NCBI GenBank assembly: GCA_027488165.1 | Contig: JAIYCF010000013.1 | Location: forward strand, 1-20,881 | Source of the DNA: Streptomycetaceae bacterium | GTDB lineage: Bacteria > Actinomycetota > Actinomycetes > Nanopelagicales > Nanopelagicaceae | Length of the DNA stretch: 20,881 nucleotides | Reading direction: 5' to 3' | Shown here: positions 14,523-20,853 of the stretch, piece after piece | How positions within the stretch are numbered: position 1 is the first letter of the stretch | Layout: every line of letters starts with the position of its first letter | The notes under the pieces: generated by a model | Seen by the model: only the letters and a program-made list of their open reading frames with translations | Told to the model about the DNA's origin: nothing | The model's database searches: none | Made by a program: the position numbers and the translations under genes

Positions 14523-14792
14523 ATGGTTAAAGTTAAACGTAATCCCCAAAAGATTGATGCGCTATTAACTAAGTACTTATATCTGCATCAGAGTTTGGCA
14601 AACAATGGAAAAGTGCAAATAGTTCAAGGACGATACAAATCTGCTCTTGCCTCAGAGAGAGGCGATGTTCCAGGGTGGGTTCTTGTTGTATTAATGACTA
14701 CGGGGCTAGTAACTGCCATATGGACAATTGCTGCTCCTCGCCTCACAAGCATCCTTAAGAATTCACTAGATGCCATGAATGGAATTCGTTGA
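14523..14792 (+). CDS. Flp/Tad pilin-like small membrane protein (candidate major pilin)
   Basis: An 89-residue protein with a basic N-terminal region of about 46 residues, then ERGDVPGWVLVVLMTTGLVTAIWTIAAPRL, a single hydrophobic helix (about 50-71), and a short polar tail. The position between tadC and TadE-like genes and the RGDVPGWVL motif match small Flp-like proteins I recall from actinobacterial Tad loci; this is a family-level impression. Glycine 47 could be the prepilin peptidase site, but the usual Glu at +5 is absent (Trp52 is there) and the leader is much longer than in typical Flp pilins. ATG 14523 is preferred because GGAG lies 6 bases upstream; ATG 14511 would add 4 residues. 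The stop overlaps the next start by one base. Confidence 0.65.
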   Translation: MVKVKRNPQKIDALLTKYLYLHQSLANNGKVQIVQGRYKSALASERGDVPGWVLVVLMTTGLVTAIWTIAAPRLTSILKNSLDAMNGIR

Positions 14793-15151
14793 TGCGGCAC
14801 CTGAGAGGTTTTCTAGTTTCGGACCGAGGAAGCGCTGAAAGCGCAATGGTCTTGATTCCCTTGCTCTTTCTCTTTCTCTGTGGAGCGCAGTTGACCTCTA
14901 CCGTTTTTATTAGAAATTTTGAACTGGCTAAAGTGCAAAGCGAGGCATCAACAAGGGCGATTTCAAACGAAATGCGGTCTAGCGATTCGATAATTGAAAT
15001 TGATACTCAGGATCGTTTCGAAAAAGTACGCCTTTTGGTTGTTAAGAAGCAGCGAGATCTCCCGGTAATCGTCCCTGGATTAGCAGCGCTCTTTGATGGC
15101 TCACTTACAAGTGAAGTTACAGGTATCTCTGTCATTGAGGCTACCCCTTGA
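14792..15151 (+). CDS. TadE-like pseudopilin/pilus-associated protein 1
   Basis: A 119-residue protein with a short leader ending SDRG|SAES, then a hydrophobic helix (AMVLIPLLFLFLCGAQLTSTVFI) and a soluble C-terminal part. The layout is that of TadE-family minor pilins, which are processed by a prepilin peptidase and help Flp pilus assembly. Glu is at +3 rather than +5 after the putative cleavage glycine. The ATG overlaps the upstream stop by one base (TGATG), so translation is probably coupled; a TTG one codon earlier is possible. Confidence 0.7.
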   Translation: MRHLRGFLVSDRGSAESAMVLIPLLFLFLCGAQLTSTVFIRNFELAKVQSEASTRAISNEMRSSDSIIEIDTQDRFEKVRLLVVKKQRDLPVIVPGLAALFDGSLTSEVTGISVIEATP

Positions 15152-15552
15152 AACGACTCATTAAAAGCGAAAGTGGCAGCGCGAGCGTTGAGTTTGTTGC
15201 TCTTGCACTACCGCTATTTGTCCCGATCATCATATTTCTTCATCAGTTTGCTTCAGCTAGCGGACAAGAGGAGATCGCGAGAACCTTGGCGCGCGAAGGT
15301 GCGCGAGCATTTGTAACGAGTTCAAATCAATCAAGCGCGACTGCGGCTATGACCGCGGTTATTCAAAGAGCGGGAAGAGAACTCGGTTTAAGAGAAGAAG
15401 AGTTTGAAAGAATGGCCATAAATCTTGAATGCAGCGATTCACCTTGTCATTCACCTAATGGAAAAATTGTAGTCACGGTTCACTTCGGCGCATTCAAAGA
15501 ATTCCGAGCGGTAACCGCTTCAGCTCAGGAATACATATCTCCATGGAGTTAA
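15148..15552 (+). CDS. TadE-like pseudopilin/pilus-associated protein 2
   Basis: A 134-residue protein with the clearest TadE signature in the locus: SESG|SASVEF, with Glu at +5 of the predicted cleavage site, then the hydrophobic stretch VALALPLFVPIIIFLHQF. The soluble part is rich in Ala, Arg and Glu (EEIARTLAREGARAF), with one Cys pair (LECSDSPCH). It begins at a TTG in a TTGA overlap with the previous gene; no ATG lies near the signature. The last ten bases overlap the next gene. Confidence 0.78.
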   Translation: MKRLIKSESGSASVEFVALALPLFVPIIIFLHQFASASGQEEIARTLAREGARAFVTSSNQSSATAAMTAVIQRAGRELGLREEEFERMAINLECSDSPCHSPNGKIVVTVHFGAFKEFRAVTASAQEYISPWS

Positions 15553-16097
15553 AACACAAGTACATAAAGTTGCTTAGTAGCGAATCGGGATCCATATCGC
15601 TAGTAGTTATGGCGCTATTTACGATTTCTCTTTCTTCAATCCTTGTCATAACCGATATTGCAGCGGTCGCAATAGCAAAACGTTCCCTCACCCAAGCAAC
15701 TGAGGCGGCGGCACAACGGGGTGTCCGTAATCTCGATAAAACTTCTTATTACAGAGGTGAGTTTGATGTCACGACACAGGCTCGCAATTTATTTGGGATT
15801 GGACCAACGGATCCAGGTGTGCCGATTGATTGCTCAAAGGCGTTAGGGGATGCAGAAGGAGCCTTGGCGGATTGGAGTAGCGGACCAAAAAGTTTGCGCC
15901 GAGTTGAGATTACTAATTTGAAGATTAGTCGAATTGAATGTGACGGGTTTGGAATCCAGCTCATTACTCAAGCGACCGCAAAACTTCCTTTAGTTCTTCC
16001 ATTCTTCAATATTGATTCTTTTGAAATATCATCGAAAGTTTCTACAACAAATACAAGGGCAAAGGGCTTTTCACCCTTCGGTATAAGGATTTTCTAA
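15543..16097 (+). CDS. TadG-like pilus assembly protein
   Basis: A 184-residue protein with an N-terminal membrane segment preceded by SESGSISLVVMALFTISLSS and followed by AAVAIAKRSLTQATEAAAQRGV. This layout is seen in TadG-like and related Flp locus proteins (one membrane anchor, then a long alpha-helix and an extracytoplasmic domain). Two Cys (DCSKAL and RIECDGFG) lie in the soluble part. It lacks the Glu+5 of true pseudopilins. It is the last gene of the run that starts at tadA, overlapping the previous gene by 10 bases; prfB follows with its own -10-like box. Confidence 0.65.
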   Translation: MELKHKYIKLLSSESGSISLVVMALFTISLSSILVITDIAAVAIAKRSLTQATEAAAQRGVRNLDKTSYYRGEFDVTTQARNLFGIGPTDPGVPIDCSKALGDAEGALADWSSGPKSLRRVEITNLKISRIECDGFGIQLITQATAKLPLVLPFFNIDSFEISSKVSTTNTRAKGFSPFGIRIF

Positions 16098-16104
16098 CTC
16101 TCGC

Positions 16105-16110
16105 TATCCT
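16105..16110 (+). promoter_or_regulatory. Putative -10 box (TATCCT) for leaderless prfB
   Basis: TATCCT ends 6 bases before the prfB ATG at 16117. The 19-base gap after the pilus operon contains no Shine-Dalgarno and no hairpin. Confidence 0.45.
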
Positions 16111-16116
16111 TACCCC

Positions 16117-17223
16117 ATGGCCCGCGAATACGATCTAGAGATTGCTGCAATAGGAGCAACTCTTCTTTCGATCGAAAAGGTCTTGGATCTTCCAAAGTTA
16201 GAAGCAGAAGCGGTAGAACTTGAAGCAGCTGCTGGAGTGCCAAATCTTTGGGATGACCCAGAGGCGGCACAGAAGGTAACGAGCAAGTTATCTCGAGTCC
16301 AAAGCACAATTGCGCGATTGAAGACGCTTCGCCGCAGAGTTGAAGATCTGCCTATCTTGTTTGAATTGGCAGGATCAGAGCCCGATGGTTCGGCGCTCTT
16401 AGATGCTGAAGTCGAATTAGATTCAACCGTCAAAGCAATTAGTGAACTTGAAGTTACTACTCTGCTCAATGGCGAGTATGACGACCGCGATGCTCTGATA
16501 ACTATTCGCTCTGAAGCCGGTGGAGTAGAGGCTGCTGACTGGGCAGAGATGCTGATGCGTATGTATTTGCGTTACTGCGAACGCCACGAATATAAAGTTG
16601 ATGTACTTGAAACTTCATACGCTGAAGAAGCTGGAATCAAATCAACTACATTTCGCGTTGCCGCTCCATATGCCTATGGCACATTATCTGTAGAGCAAGG
16701 AACACACCGCTTAGTGCGCATCTCTCCGTTTGATTCACAATCTCGACGCCACACATCTTTTGCCGGTGTTGAAGTAGTTCCGGTTGTTGAGCAAAGTGAT
16801 CACATTGAAATCGATGAAAAAGAGATCCGTGTAGATGTTTATCGCTCATCTGGCCCTGGTGGACAAGGCGTCAATACAACTGACTCTGCTGTGCGTCTGA
16901 CACATATCCCAACTGGAATTGTTGTTTCATGTCAGAACGAAAGATCACAAATTCAAAACAAAGCAACTGCCATGGCAGTACTGCAATCAAAGTTATTGGA
17001 GCGTCGTCGCCAAGAAGAACAAGCCAAGATCAATGCACTAAAGGGCGATAATTCAGGCTCTTGGGGTAACCAGATGCGATCATATGTTTTGGCACCGTAC
17101 CAAATGGTTAAAGATCTTCGTAATAACCATGAAACTGGAAATACATCCGCAGTATTAAATGGTGAAATCGATGATTTCATCGAAGCGGGAATTCGCTGGC
17201 GTCGTTCCAGTTCCAGTAATTAA
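16117..17223 (+). CDS. prfB: Peptide chain release factor 2
   Basis: A 368-residue class I release factor that recognises UGA and UAA. The codon-recognition tripeptide SPF (203-205) identifies RF2, since RF1 has PxT. The universally conserved GGQ (248-250) in SGPGGQGVNTTDSAVRLTH is intact and triggers peptidyl-tRNA hydrolysis. The reading frame is continuous from the first codon, so the programmed +1 frameshift that regulates prfB in E. coli and many other bacteria is absent. It heads the prfB-ftsE-ftsX-smpB series usual in actinobacteria. Confidence 0.96.
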   Translation: MAREYDLEIAAIGATLLSIEKVLDLPKLEAEAVELEAAAGVPNLWDDPEAAQKVTSKLSRVQSTIARLKTLRRRVEDLPILFELAGSEPDGSALLDAEVELDSTVKAISELEVTTLLNGEYDDRDALITIRSEAGGVEAADWAEMLMRMYLRYCERHEYKVDVLETSYAEEAGIKSTTFRVAAPYAYGTLSVEQGTHRLVRISPFDSQSRRHTSFAGVEVVPVVEQSDHIEIDEKEIRVDVYRSSGPGGQGVNTTDSAVRLTHIPTGIVVSCQNERSQIQNKATAMAVLQSKLLERRRQEEQAKINALKGDNSGSWGNQMRSYVLAPYQMVKDLRNNHETGNTSAVLNGEIDDFIEAGIRWRRSSSSN

Positions 17224-17246
17224 TTTCACAAGTAAGCGTGTAATTA

Positions 17247-17289
17247 GCCTGAGAATCTGCGCAATTAGCACCGATATCAGGCGCTTTTT
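17247..17289 (+). terminator. Possible weak intrinsic terminator after prfB
   Basis: GCCTGA at 17247-17252 can pair with TCAGGC at 17277-17282, followed by a run of five T at 17285-17289. The loop is long (24 bases) and the stem only 6 bp, so this may not terminate efficiently. Confidence 0.3.
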
Positions 17290-17302
17290 GCGGATCTATA
17301 CC

Positions 17303-17308
17303 TAAACT
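17303..17308 (+). promoter_or_regulatory. Possible -10 box (TAAACT) for ftsE
   Basis: TAAACT lies about 65 bases before the ftsE GTG in the 150-base prfB-ftsE gap, the longest protein-gene gap in the plus-strand series. It would give a leader of roughly 60 nt ending in a strong AAGGAG. No good -35 at the right spacing. Confidence 0.3.
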
Positions 17309-17373
17309 AGGTCTCAGTACGGCAGCCAATTTCCCCCATATCCATGGCGCCCAAGATGAACGAAGGAGTTCGT

Positions 17374-18063
17374 GTGATTCGTTTTGAGAATGTGACGAAG
17401 CTTTACTCAGGTCAAGACCGTCCTGCGCTAGATACAGTCAGCCTAGAAATTGTTAAGGGTGAATTCGTATTCCTTGTTGGTCTCTCCGGTTCAGGTAAAT
17501 CAACTTTCCTTCGCCTTATCTTGCGCGAAGAGCGCCCGACGCAAGGTGTTATCCATGTTGCTGGAAAAGATTTAGGACAACTTCCAAACCACAAGATTCC
17601 AGATCTGCGTCGCCAAGTTGGAACTGTTTTTCAGGATTTCCGTTTGCTACAAAATAAAACAATTGCTGAAAACGTAGCCTTTACTTTGCATGTTCTTGGA
17701 TATTCCAAGAAAGAAATTGCTCGTGAAGTTCCAGAAGTTCTAGAGCTAGTTGGTTTGGAAGATAAAGCAGATCGCATGCCGACTGAGATTTCTGGTGGAG
17801 AACAACAGCGTGTGGCTATTGCTCGCGCTTATGTCAGCCGCCCAGCGATCATCATCGCCGATGAACCAACCGGAAACCTTGACCCTGCAACTTCCGTTGG
17901 AATTATGAAGTTGCTCGATCGTATCAACCGCGAAGGCACTACTGTTTTGATGGCTACCCACGATGCCGGCATCGTGGATCAGATGCGCAAGCGCGTTATC
18001 GAATTAGATGGTGGCCACGTTATTCGTGACCAAGTTCGTGGCGTCTATGGATACACGGGATAG
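17374..18063 (+). CDS. ftsE: Cell division ATP-binding protein FtsE
   Basis: The ABC ATPase of the FtsEX complex, which couples divisome state to activation of peptidoglycan hydrolases. With a GTG start at 17374 it is 229 residues, the usual FtsE length. Motifs: Walker A GLSGSGKS (36-43), Q-loop Gln87 (VFQDFRLL), ABC signature SGGEQ (140-144), Walker B IIIADEP (159-165) and a switch His in ATHD. AAGGAG at 17363-17368 sits 5 bases before the GTG and the protein then begins MIRFENVTKLY, as in other actinobacterial FtsE. In-frame ATGs at 17344 and 17356 give atypical N-terminal extensions and lack a Shine-Dalgarno. ftsX follows after 9 bases. Confidence 0.95.
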   Translation: MIRFENVTKLYSGQDRPALDTVSLEIVKGEFVFLVGLSGSGKSTFLRLILREERPTQGVIHVAGKDLGQLPNHKIPDLRRQVGTVFQDFRLLQNKTIAENVAFTLHVLGYSKKEIAREVPEVLELVGLEDKADRMPTEISGGEQQRVAIARAYVSRPAIIIADEPTGNLDPATSVGIMKLLDRINREGTTVLMATHDAGIVDQMRKRVIELDGGHVIRDQVRGVYGYTG

Positions 18064-18072
18064 GGTAAAGAT

Positions 18073-18975
18073 ATGCGCGCAGGATTCTTATTAAGCGAAG
18101 TTCGTATCGGGCTACGCCGTAACCTAACAATGACCTTTGCCGTCATTGTTACAACTGCGATCTCACTATCTCTTCTTGGTATCGGCCTTCTTTCAAATGC
18201 TCAAGTAAATGCGATGAAAGATTATTGGTACGACAAGATCGAAGTCTCTGTTTACTTGTGCGGATCTTTATCTGAATCACCCAGCTGTGCTGGTGGAGTA
18301 GTTACTCCTGAGCAACGGCTGGCGATCAAGACAGATCTAGATGCGCTTCCTGTTGTTCAGAGCGTTTTCTACGAGTCACAATCTGAGGCTTACACCCGTT
18401 TCCAAGAGCGCTTTAAAGATTCAGCGATTGCGCAGAACGTAACTGCAGATCAATTGCCAGAGTCTTTCCGCGTTAAGTTAAAGGACCCAACGCAGTTTGC
18501 AGTTGTTGTTAGCGCATTCTCAGGTCGTCCTGGTGTGGATGTTGTTCAAGATCAACGAACTATTTTGGAGAAGTTCTTCAAACTATTGAATGTGCTCCGC
18601 AATGGTGCACTTTTAGTTGGTCTCTTCTCGGTTCTGACTGCAGGTCTTTTGATCTCAAATACCTTGCGTATTGCAGCCTTTAACCGCCGTCGTGAAACCG
18701 GCGTAATGAAATTAGTAGGCGCATCTTCTTGGTCTATCCAATTGCCATTCTTGCTTGAAGGTATTTTCTCAGCCCTGATTGGTTGGGGATTTGCAACTGG
18801 TTTATTGGCAGGGCTAAAGACCGTTGTTGATTCCAAGGTTGCTCCTCTTCTTACCTTCACTAACTTCTTCGGGTGGAATGAAGTCTGGATCGCATCTGCT
18901 TGGTTACTTCTTGCCGGACTGACCGTTTCCACTATTGCCTCGCTAATTACGCTCCGCCGTTACCTCAAGGTTTAA
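18073..18975 (+). CDS. ftsX: Cell division protein FtsX (ABC transporter permease)
   Basis: A 300-residue membrane partner of FtsE with the family's four-helix topology. The first membrane segment is at about 20-42, then an extracytoplasmic domain of roughly 130 residues, then three C-terminal segments (about 176-196, 222-245 and 270-292). The extracytoplasmic domain carries Cys63 and Cys72 (CGSLSESPSC); a similarly placed Cys pair is known from mycobacterial FtsX, where the domain binds the hydrolase RipC. No RipC-like gene is next door. The start has AGGGTAAAG upstream and is spaced 9 bases from ftsE. Confidence 0.95.
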   Translation: MRAGFLLSEVRIGLRRNLTMTFAVIVTTAISLSLLGIGLLSNAQVNAMKDYWYDKIEVSVYLCGSLSESPSCAGGVVTPEQRLAIKTDLDALPVVQSVFYESQSEAYTRFQERFKDSAIAQNVTADQLPESFRVKLKDPTQFAVVVSAFSGRPGVDVVQDQRTILEKFFKLLNVLRNGALLVGLFSVLTAGLLISNTLRIAAFNRRRETGVMKLVGASSWSIQLPFLLEGIFSALIGWGFATGLLAGLKTVVDSKVAPLLTFTNFFGWNEVWIASAWLLLAGLTVSTIASLITLRRYLKV

Positions 18976-18987
18976 TCGGTATCTGCC

Positions 18988-19467
18988 GTGGTGAAAGAAG
19001 TTGGCCGCAAGCTCATCGCGCAGAATAAAAAAGCGCGTCATGACTATTCAATTGAAGATGTCTATGAATGTGGCATTGTCTTAACCGGTACAGAAGTTAA
19101 ATCATTGCGCGCAGGACGAGCATCACTCATCGATGGCTATGCCACAGTTGAAAATGGTGAGCTTTGGTTGGCTGGCGTTCATATCCCGGAATACACCCAA
19201 GGTACTTGGACTAACCATGATGTGCGCCGAAAGCGAAAGCTGCTTGTTCACCTACAAGAGATCAAGAAGCTTCACCTCAAGATCAAAGAAGGTGGCGTAA
19301 CGCTTATCCCGTTGCAGCTCTACTTTAATAATGGCAAGGCGAAGATCGAGATTGCGGTTGCTCGCGGAAAGAAAGCACACGATAAGCGCGATTCACTGAT
19401 GGAGCGCCAAGCAAGCCGCGAAGTTGAACGCGAGATTTCTCGCCGTCGATCTGGCAAGGATCAATAA
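18988..19467 (+). CDS. smpB: SsrA-binding protein SmpB
   Basis: A 159-residue partner of tmRNA in trans-translation, binding the tRNA-like domain and delivering it to stalled ribosomes. Conserved blocks: GRKLIAQNKKARHDY, GIVLTGTEVKSLRAGRASL, VHIPEYTQGTW and RKRKLL. The C-terminal basic tail (AHDKRDSLMERQASREVEREISRRR) enters the mRNA channel in known structures. GTG at 18988 is preferred, giving MVKEVGRKLIA aligned with the usual MAKE..GRKLIA; a second GTG follows immediately. It lies 12 bases after ftsX, and the tmRNA gene is about 650 bases downstream on the same strand. Confidence 0.96.
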   Translation: MVKEVGRKLIAQNKKARHDYSIEDVYECGIVLTGTEVKSLRAGRASLIDGYATVENGELWLAGVHIPEYTQGTWTNHDVRRKRKLLVHLQEIKKLHLKIKEGGVTLIPLQLYFNNGKAKIEIAVARGKKAHDKRDSLMERQASREVEREISRRRSGKDQ

Positions 19468-19471
19468 GTAA

Positions 19472-20023
19472 TTGTCTTTACGTATTGAAACTGAGCGATT
19501 AATCCTGCGCCCAATGCAGATGGAAGACGTTAATGATTTACTCGAATATCAATCTAACCCAGAAATAGTCCGTTACATTCCTTGGCCACCAAGAACGCTG
19601 GAGCAAGTAAAGACGGCGGCAGAAGATGTCGTTAATACTTGCACTTTTCAACTCAAAGAAGATAAAGATTACATAGTTCTTGTTTGGGCTTTAAAGAGCA
19701 CCGGGAAAGTAATTGGTCAATCAAATATGGGGCTTGTTTCAAAAGAGAATAAGTGCGCAAATATTGGTTGGGTAACTCACCAAGATTTTCAGCGCCAGGG
19801 TTATGCACTTGAAGCTTCTAAAGCTCTTCTAAATTACGCCTTCACCAACACCGATGTGCACCGCGTCATCGCAGATATTGATTCACGCGTTCCACATTCG
19901 GCATCACTTGCTGAGAAGTTAGGAATGCGCCGCGAAGCAACGTTCTTAGATGGAGAATTTTTTAAAGGCGAATGGTGCGATATGTGGCTATATGCGATTT
20001 TAAAGAGAGAGTTTCAGGCTTGA
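19472..20023 (+). CDS. GNAT family N-acetyltransferase (RimJ/RimL-like)
   Basis: A 183-residue GNAT acetyltransferase. It opens with RIETERLILRPMQMEDVNDLLEYQSNPEIVRYI, the typical RimJ/RimL-type start. The acetyl-CoA-binding region reads IGWVTHQDFQRQGYALEASKALLNYAF (Q/RxxGxG/A-like loop QRQGYA), followed by HRVIADIDSRVPHSASLAEKLGMRREA. Known relatives acetylate ribosomal protein N-termini or small molecules; the substrate here cannot be told from sequence. It starts at TTG 19472, four bases after smpB, and no ATG is near, so it is probably co-transcribed with smpB. Sitting between smpB and ssrA suggests, but does not show, a link to translation. Confidence 0.85.
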   Translation: MSLRIETERLILRPMQMEDVNDLLEYQSNPEIVRYIPWPPRTLEQVKTAAEDVVNTCTFQLKEDKDYIVLVWALKSTGKVIGQSNMGLVSKENKCANIGWVTHQDFQRQGYALEASKALLNYAFTNTDVHRVIADIDSRVPHSASLAEKLGMRREATFLDGEFFKGEWCDMWLYAILKREFQA

Positions 20024-20069
20024 TTTCTGCTGTTTAATGGGGAATTTCTCACTTGTCGTTGGCGTTCCG

Positions 20070-20075
20070 TACAAT
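20070..20075 (+). promoter_or_regulatory. Putative -10 box (TACAAT) for ssrA
   Basis: TACAAT would place the start near 20082, giving a precursor with about 35 nt of 5' leader before the mature tmRNA end at 20117, to be removed by RNase P. A weak TTCTCA at 20046-20051 is 18 bases upstream as a possible -35. Confidence 0.45.
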
Positions 20076-20092
20076 AAGAACACAACTAAATA

Positions 20093-20110
20093 GTGGAAAT
20101 AGCTTTCCAC
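20093..20110 (+). other. Hairpin in the 5' leader of the tmRNA precursor
   Basis: GTGGAAA (20093-20099) and TTTCCAC (20104-20110) form a perfect 7-bp stem with a 4-base loop TAGC, ending 6 bases before the predicted mature 5' end of tmRNA. It may influence RNase P processing; this is inference. Confidence 0.5.
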
Positions 20111-20116
20111 ACCCAT

Positions 20117-20488
20117 GGGGGTGAACGGTCTCGACTTTGGTTGTTGAGGCAGGGGAAGCGGGCCGAGGAAGCCAGGATGATCTCGTTAACCAAAAACCTG
20201 TGCAAAAAATAATCGTCAGTACAACTGCCGATGATCTCACTCTTGCTGCCTAAGCAAGCTCTGTGATCCGTTAGCCCAGACTCGCCTTCGTTCTGGAATC
20301 TAGCGCCGATAGAGGGCTCTTCACGGTTGTGGCGTTGCGAACGCGACCGGAGAACAGTTTCGCAAATGAGTTTGTCGAATACTTGTGTGCAAGAGATTCG
20401 GAACTGAGAAAACGATAGCCACACTACGCCCGTAGAAGCCCTGTTTTAATTCCGAAGGACCCGGGTTCGATTCCCGGCACCTCCACCA
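20117..20488 (+). ncRNA. ssrA: Transfer-messenger RNA (tmRNA)
   Basis: A one-piece tmRNA of 372 nt that rescues stalled ribosomes with SmpB. The 5' end GGGGGTG (20117-20123) pairs with CACCTCC (20478-20484) as a 7-bp acceptor stem with one G-U, followed by discriminator A and encoded CCA (20486-20488). The T-arm is CCGGG-TTCGATT-CCCGG (20461-20477). Before the tag, CGAG/CTCG (20164-20167/20182-20185) and CAGG/CCTG (20173-20176/20197-20200) can form pseudoknot 1. GCAAAAAATAATC (20202-20214) aligns with E. coli GCAAAAAATAGTC just before its resume codon. By that alignment the tag frame is 20215-20253, beginning at GTC, reading VSTTADDLTLAA and a TAA stop. The hairpin around the stop (CTTGCT/AGCAAG) is also present. 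Confidence 0.96.
20215..20253 (+). other. tmRNA tag-peptide reading frame (VSTTADDLTLAA, stop TAA)
   Basis: Twelve codons plus TAA. The C-terminal LTLAA fits the ClpXP degron (usually LAA). The first codon, by alignment of the upstream GCAAAAAATAATC block, is GTC (Val) rather than the usual GCN (Ala). With the alanine carried by tmRNA itself, the added peptide would be A-VSTTADDLTLAA. Confidence 0.75.
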
Positions 20489-20496
20489 ATCTTTAC

Positions 20497-20841
20497 TTAG
20501 TGCTGTCCTGACGGTCCATTGGCATCGCCGCTTCGAACCTTAAACATCATCCTCCAGGGAATGTTTCTTACAAATTCTCGTTTTAGCGCAACTGTATTTA
20601 AAGCAAAACCAAGTAGAGATAAAGCCTTTACTCCAGTTGGAATCTGGTTAAAAATAAAGACCATTTGCACGGGCATTCCGATTAAAGCCAAAGCCGCAAC
20701 CATCAACCGGCGAATCCACCAGATAACTTTGTAGGTAAAGGTGAAATCCCAAAAGAGTTTGCTTGTGAGCAGTAGTCCAATTGGCCCGGTGAAAAGAACT
20801 AAGGCGACTAGAAATGCCACTACCAATACCAGTGATTCCAT
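20497..20841 (-). CDS. Small membrane protein, unknown function
   Basis: A 114-residue protein I do not recognise. It has hydrophobic segments at about 3-25 (LVLVVAFLVALVLFTGPIGLLL), 43-64 (IRRLMVAALALIGMPVQMVFIF) and 70-86, with a basic C-terminal tail. It is convergent with ssrA, with only 8 bases between the tmRNA 3' end and this stop codon. The ATG at 20841-20839 has no Shine-Dalgarno; a TAGACT box ends 6 bases upstream. Confidence 0.72.
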   Translation of the reverse strand: MESLVLVVAFLVALVLFTGPIGLLLTSKLFWDFTFTYKVIWWIRRLMVAALALIGMPVQMVFIFNQIPTGVKALSLLGFALNTVALKREFVRNIPWRMMFKVRSGDANGPSGQH

Positions 20842-20847
20842 TTTTTT

Positions 20848-20853
20848 AGTCTA
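20848..20853 (-). promoter_or_regulatory. Putative -10 box (TAGACT) for the leaderless membrane-protein gene
   Basis: TAGACT on the minus strand followed by six A and then the ATG at 20841. Same hexamer and spacing as upstream of hisN; aroA has it one base further away. Confidence 0.45.

Noticed and set aside
16117..16200. Programmed +1 frameshift in prfB
   Set aside because: The RF2 frame is open from the first ATG with no in-frame UGA and no CTTTGA slippery site. Absence of the frameshift, as far as I recall, is usual in actinobacteria.
20202..20234. Alternative tmRNA tag frame starting at GCA (AKNNRQYNCR, stop TGA)
   Set aside because: It lacks the C-terminal LAA degron and begins inside the GCAAAAAATA block that in E. 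coli precedes the resume codon.
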